Assembly (NCBI GenBank): GCA_036518955.1
Contig: DATDMG010000263.1
Coordinates: forward strand, 1 to 17,622
DNA: 17,622 nucleotides
Direction of reading: 5' to 3'
Source of the DNA: DATDMG01 sp036518955
Lineage (GTDB): Bacteria; Actinomycetota; Actinomycetes; Actinomycetales; Kineosporiaceae
Made by a program: the position numbers and the translations under genes
Part shown: piece after piece, positions 14,852-17,622 of the stretch
Layout: every line of letters starts with the position of its first letter
How positions within the stretch are numbered: the first letter of the stretch is position 1
The notes under the pieces: model-generated
Databases searched by the model: none
What the model saw: only the letters and a program-made list of their open reading frames with translations
Told to the model about the DNA's origin: nothing

Positions 14852-15772
14852 TCAGCCGAGTGCGATCGTCTGCGAACGCTGGGTGACCAGTGGGGCGGCG
14901 CCCTCCACGACGGTCAGGGTCATCTGCGCGGTGTCGTCCCGGGTCAGTACCCGGCTGCGCGTCGCGGGCAGGGTGACCGTGGCGGACCGGCTCGGGCTGG
15001 CGGCCAGGATCTGCTCGGCCCGGGTGGCGTCGATGCCGTCGACGACCAGCCGGGCGGCGTAGCTGGTGTCGCGCTGCGCGGTGTAGGTGAGGGTGCCCCG
15101 CGATTCGACCCATCCGCGTTGCTGCCGCACGCAGAGCGTGGCCTGGCCGCGGACGACCTCCCCGGACACGTCCGCGACGCTGCATGCCCAGTCGCCTGCG
15201 CCGCTCCCGCCGAGGTCCTCCACCGGCCGGGGATGCCGGGTGATCAGTGGTGAGGTCAGCACGCCCGCGAGGAGGAAGCCGGACCCGGGTTCGGGCGACA
15301 GGTACGGGGAGACGGACCAGAACACGCCCGTGTCCTGGGGATCGACCGCTTCGGATGATTCGACCGCGAGCGTCAGACTGTGGCCCGGCTGCACCGTGAA
15401 CGGCGTGTTCGCCACCCCGGCCGGCAGTTCGGGGAGGCGGTTGGCGCCGAGCCCCAGTTGGCCGCTGACGGGGGCGCCCTGGGCGGTCAGGGTCACGGTG
15501 GCCTTGCCGCGCCAGGCGGTTCCGTCGAAGCGGCCGCACACGGTGCCGCTGCTGACGAGGTTCGCGGTGACCGGCGCCGTCCCGGTGCGGCACTGCCACC
15601 CGGCAGTGGGCGTGGCCTGGGCCGACGCCGGCTCCGAGGCCGCGGCGACCTCGACGGCGGTGCGCGGGCCGGCCGCCGCGCCGAGCCCGACACCCGCGGC
15701 CGTGACGACCACCGTGGTGACCGGTACGGCGAACGCGGCCAGCAGGATCGCCACGAGGTGTTGTCTGCGCAT
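14852..15772 (-). CDS. Exported protein of unknown family with two Cys-pair modules
   Basis: A 306-residue protein I do not recognise. Residues 5-35 are strongly hydrophobic (HLVAILLAAFAVPVTTVVV), a signal peptide or membrane anchor. The mature part contains two similar modules. The first has W59-x-C61, C79, then RFDGTAWRGKATVTLTAQ. The second has W195-x-C197, C214, then RQQRGWVESRGTLTYTAQ. Both follow the plan W-x-C-(16-17)-C-x-R-(4-5)-W-(0-3)-R-G-x-x-T-x-T-A-Q, implying an internal duplication with one disulfide per module, probably beta-sandwich folds. Only these four cysteines are present. ATG 15772 is preceded on the minus strand by AAGGGGAGGTC, a purine-rich binding site. No function is proposed; export and an extracellular structural or binding role are inferred. 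Confidence 0.75.
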   Translation of the reverse strand: MRRQHLVAILLAAFAVPVTTVVVTAAGVGLGAAAGPRTAVEVAAASEPASAQATPTAGWQCRTGTAPVTANLVSSGTVCGRFDGTAWRGKATVTLTAQGAPVSGQLGLGANRLPELPAGVANTPFTVQPGHSLTLAVESSEAVDPQDTGVFWSVSPYLSPEPGSGFLLAGVLTSPLITRHPRPVEDLGGSGAGDWACSVADVSGEVVRGQATLCVRQQRGWVESRGTLTYTAQRDTSYAARLVVDGIDATRAEQILAASPSRSATVTLPATRSRVLTRDDTAQMTLTVVEGAAPLVTQRSQTIALG

Positions 15773-16069
15773 GACCTCCCCTTACCGGGCACGCCCGGCG
15801 ACCTCCGCCGCCGATGGAGCGTCCCCGGTGGGGACGCGGGACGTCGTCGCCCGGGTTGTCGCCCAGACGATCACGGTTTCGTCACGCCGGCCCAGCGACG
15901 CGATCAGGCCCGGGTGATCCGCAGCCGGCGGCAGCCCTTGCCCTTGTCAGGGGCCCACGGCCAGGGGCCCACGGTCGTGGGCGGTGGCTGACCGCAGCCT
16001 CCGGGTAACGGGGAGAGCGCGGAGCGGCCCGGCGACCGGAGCACCGCCTCGGCATGGCAGGGTGGGGGC
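15773..16069. other. Intergenic region between two divergent genes
   Basis: 297 bp with no convincing gene. It should carry the promoters of the exported-protein gene (leftward) and of the DNA glycosylase (rightward). Its clear structures are the direct repeat and palindrome at 15948-15981, listed separately. A minus-strand ORF ends inside it at 15904, but most of that ORF lies antisense to the glycosylase gene and looks like a shadow. Confidence 0.5.
15948..15981. repeat. 13-bp direct repeat adjoining a perfect palindrome
   Basis: CAGGGGCCCACGG occurs at 15948-15960 and 15962-15974, one base apart. The second copy runs into CCCACGGTCGTGGG (15968-15981), a 6-bp perfect stem with a 2-nt centre. 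This could be an operator for a dimeric regulator of either flanking gene or part of a terminator-like hairpin. GC-rich composition raises the chance of such repeats, so function is uncertain. Confidence 0.5.
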
Positions 16070-16732
16070 GTGCTCGCCCCTGCGCGCCTGGCGCGCGCCG
16101 CCCTGGAGCAGGACGCCGTCCGGGTCGCCGCGGGCCTGCTGGGCGCGCGTCTGGTGCACCGGGACGCCGCCGGGCCCGTCGCCGTCCGGCTCACCGAGGT
16201 CGAGGCCTATGCCGGCCCGCGCGATCCGGGATCCCACGCCTACCGGGGGCCGACCCCGCGCAGCCGGATCATGTTCGGCCCCGCGGGCCACCTGTACGTC
16301 TACTTCACCTACGGGATGCACTGGTGCGCCAACGTGGTGTGCGGCCCGGACGGTGAGGCGTCGGCGGTCCTGCTGCGCGCCGGTGCGGTCGAGCGCGGCG
16401 CGGATCTGGCGCGGCAGCGCCGCCCCGCGGCGCGCACGGACGTCGAGCTGGCGCGCGGCCCGGCCCGGCTGGCCGCCGCCCTGGGCCTGGACCGGCGCCA
16501 CGACGGCACCGACCTGTGCTCCCCGGACGCACCGATCTGGCTCGAGCCCGCCGACCCGGGGCCGCTGCCCGACGTCCATGTTGGCCCGCGGGTCGGCGTC
16601 CGCGGCGCGGGCGGAGACGTGACCGCGTTCCCGTGGCGGTTCTGGGTCGCCGGTGACCCGACGGTCTCCGCCTATCGGCCCGCGCTTCCCCGTCGTCGAG
16701 CAGCTGCGGCAGATGGCAGGCTGTCCCCGTGA
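16070..16732 (+). CDS. 3-methyladenine DNA glycosylase (AAG/MPG family)
   Basis: Base-excision repair enzyme that removes alkylated purines such as 3-methyladenine. The 220-residue product matches the AAG fold: AAGLLGARLVHRD, the active-site segment TEVEAYAGPRDPGSHAYRG (E43-V-E45-A-Y), RSRIMFGPAGHLYVYFTYGMHWC, and ASAVLLRAGAVERG, ending with FPWRFWVAGDPTVSAYR. Length is typical. GTG 16070 has a G-rich stretch (GGTGGGGG, 16061-16068) upstream but no textbook binding site. It lies 52 nt before tyrS; the glycosylase-tyrS pair is also adjacent in mycobacteria, so shared transcription is likely. Confidence 0.95.
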   Translation: MLAPARLARAALEQDAVRVAAGLLGARLVHRDAAGPVAVRLTEVEAYAGPRDPGSHAYRGPTPRSRIMFGPAGHLYVYFTYGMHWCANVVCGPDGEASAVLLRAGAVERGADLARQRRPAARTDVELARGPARLAAALGLDRRHDGTDLCSPDAPIWLEPADPGPLPDVHVGPRVGVRGAGGDVTAFPWRFWVAGDPTVSAYRPALPRRRAAAADGRLSP

Positions 16733-16784
16733 CCGGGCCGGCGGACGGTCGGGGGAGCCGGCGGAGCGAGAGGACATCCTGAAC

Positions 16785-17622
16785 GTGACCGAGACGCGAG
16801 TCGATCTGCTCGACGAGCTGCACTGGCGAGGGCTGATCGCCCTGTCCACCGACGAGGACGCGCTGCGCGCGGCGCTGGGTGGCGGTCCGGTCACGTTCTA
16901 TTGCGGGTTCGACCCCACCGCTCCGAGCCTGCACATGGGCAACCTGGTGCAGCTGCTGACGATGCGGCGCCTGCAGGAGGCGGGCAACGATCCGTTGGCC
17001 CTCGTGGGTGGGGCGACCGGTCTGATCGGTGACCCACGGATGTCGGGGGAGCGCGTGCTCAACGACCGGGACACGGTGGCCGGTTGGGTGGAGCTTCTGC
17101 GGGCCCAGTGCGAGCGGTTCCTCGACTTCACCGGACCGCACGCCGCCCGGATGGTGAACAACCTCGACTGGACGGCGCCGCTGTCGGCGATCGACTTCCT
17201 GCGCGAGCTCGGCAAGCACTTCCGGGTCAACCGGATGCTGGCCAAGGAGGCGGTGTCGGCCCGGCTGAACTCCGACGTCGGCATCAGCTACACCGAGTTC
17301 AGCTACCAGATCCTGCAGGCCAACGACTTCCGCGAGCTCTACCTGCGGCACGGCTGCACGCTGCAGAGCGGCGGCTCGGACCAGTGGGGGAACATCACCG
17401 CGGGGGTCGACCTGGTCCGGCGGACGGACGGCGTGGCCGCGCACGCGCTGGCCACCCCGCTGATCACCACCGCCGCCGGCACGAAGATCGGCAAGACCGA
17501 GGGCGCCACGGTGTGGCTCGACCCGGAGCTCACCAGCCCCTACGCGTTCTTCCAGTACTGGCTGAACATCGACGACGTCGACGCGCGTGCCTGGCTGCCG
17601 CTGTTCTCCGAGCGGCCGGCCG
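16785..17622 (+). CDS. tyrS: Tyrosine-tRNA ligase, N-terminal part (cut by window end)
   Basis: Class I synthetase that charges tRNA-Tyr. 279 codons are visible before the window ends, with no stop. The Rossmann core carries the HIGH-type motif as HMGN (H50-N53, in APSLHMGNLV), GGATGLIGDPRMSGER, the tyrosine-binding YTEFSYQILQANDF and SGGSDQWGNI, and the KMSKS-type loop as K234-I-G-K-T. The C-terminal S4-like RNA-binding domain lies beyond the window. GTG 16785 has GAGAGGA (about 16768-16774) as ribosome binding site and gives the expected start MTETRVDLLDELHWRGLIA. No T-box leader is seen in the short gap before it. Confidence 0.97.
   Translation, partial: MTETRVDLLDELHWRGLIALSTDEDALRAALGGGPVTFYCGFDPTAPSLHMGNLVQLLTMRRLQEAGNDPLALVGGATGLIGDPRMSGERVLNDRDTVAGWVELLRAQCERFLDFTGPHAARMVNNLDWTAPLSAIDFLRELGKHFRVNRMLAKEAVSARLNSDVGISYTEFSYQILQANDFRELYLRHGCTLQSGGSDQWGNITAGVDLVRRTDGVAAHALATPLITTAAGTKIGKTEGATVWLDPELTSPYAFFQYWLNIDDVDARAWLPLFSERPA

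Noticed and set aside
15904..16194. Minus-strand 96-codon ORF overlapping the glycosylase start
   Set aside because: Arg/Ala/Pro-rich composition typical of an antisense shadow, and it lies mostly opposite a well-supported gene.
16733..16784. T-box or other riboswitch ahead of tyrS
   Set aside because: The gap is only 52 nt and lacks T-box sequence elements.

Overview
This window is a stretch of a very GC-rich chromosome that looks actinobacterial. Third codon positions are almost all G or C, starts are often GTG, several genes seem to be leaderless, and the gene order (rpmI-rplT-rRNA methyltransferase, pheS-pheT, an arginine cluster, then DNA glycosylase-tyrS) is the one seen in mycobacteria, streptomycetes and Frankia-like genera. 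I cannot name the genus. I see no insertion sequence, phage gene, CRISPR array, tRNA or rRNA. Most of the window is conserved housekeeping DNA.

Layout. 1-1346: the end of rpmI, then rplT and a SpoU/TrmH-family RNA 2'-O-methyltransferase. 1328-2536 (minus): an exported CapA-like metallophosphatase whose 3' end overlaps the methyltransferase. 2537-2744: a divergent intergenic region with strong hairpins ahead of pheS. 2745-6343: pheS-pheT with touching stop and start codons. 6427-7746: a short-chain dehydrogenase with a long Pro-rich N-terminus. 7795-14800: the arginine cluster argC - ACT-domain gene - argJ remnant - argB - argD - argF - argR, then argH behind its own leader. 14852-15772 (minus): an exported protein of unknown family with two copies of a Cys-pair module. 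15773-16069: an intergenic region with a short tandem repeat and a palindrome. 16070-16732: 3-methyladenine DNA glycosylase. 16785-end: the start of tyrS.

The arginine cluster is the part to read closely. A pair of ARG-box-like palindromes (TGCAT-N4-ATGCA, 20 bp apart) sits directly ahead of argC, and two copies of GTGATCATGCA precede argH. The ArgR repressor is encoded between them, so feedback on both units is likely. The genes from the ACT gene through argF are joined by 4-nt GTGA or ATGA overlaps. Where argJ (ornithine acetyltransferase) should lie there is only a 39-codon in-frame ORF. It reads like the first ~20 residues of ArgJ joined to its last ~17, with the whole catalytic body missing and both 4-nt overlaps intact. 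Just upstream is a COG3603/CASTOR-type ACT-domain protein, a fold that serves as an arginine sensor in animals. A 10-codon, Arg-rich ORF bridges argF and argR, again with ATGA overlaps at both ends. argG is also absent from the cluster. Together these suggest either a rewired arginine pathway (ArgA plus ArgE instead of the ArgJ cycle, or argJ elsewhere) or a deletion or assembly artefact at argJ. The two can be told apart with read data and a whole-genome search.
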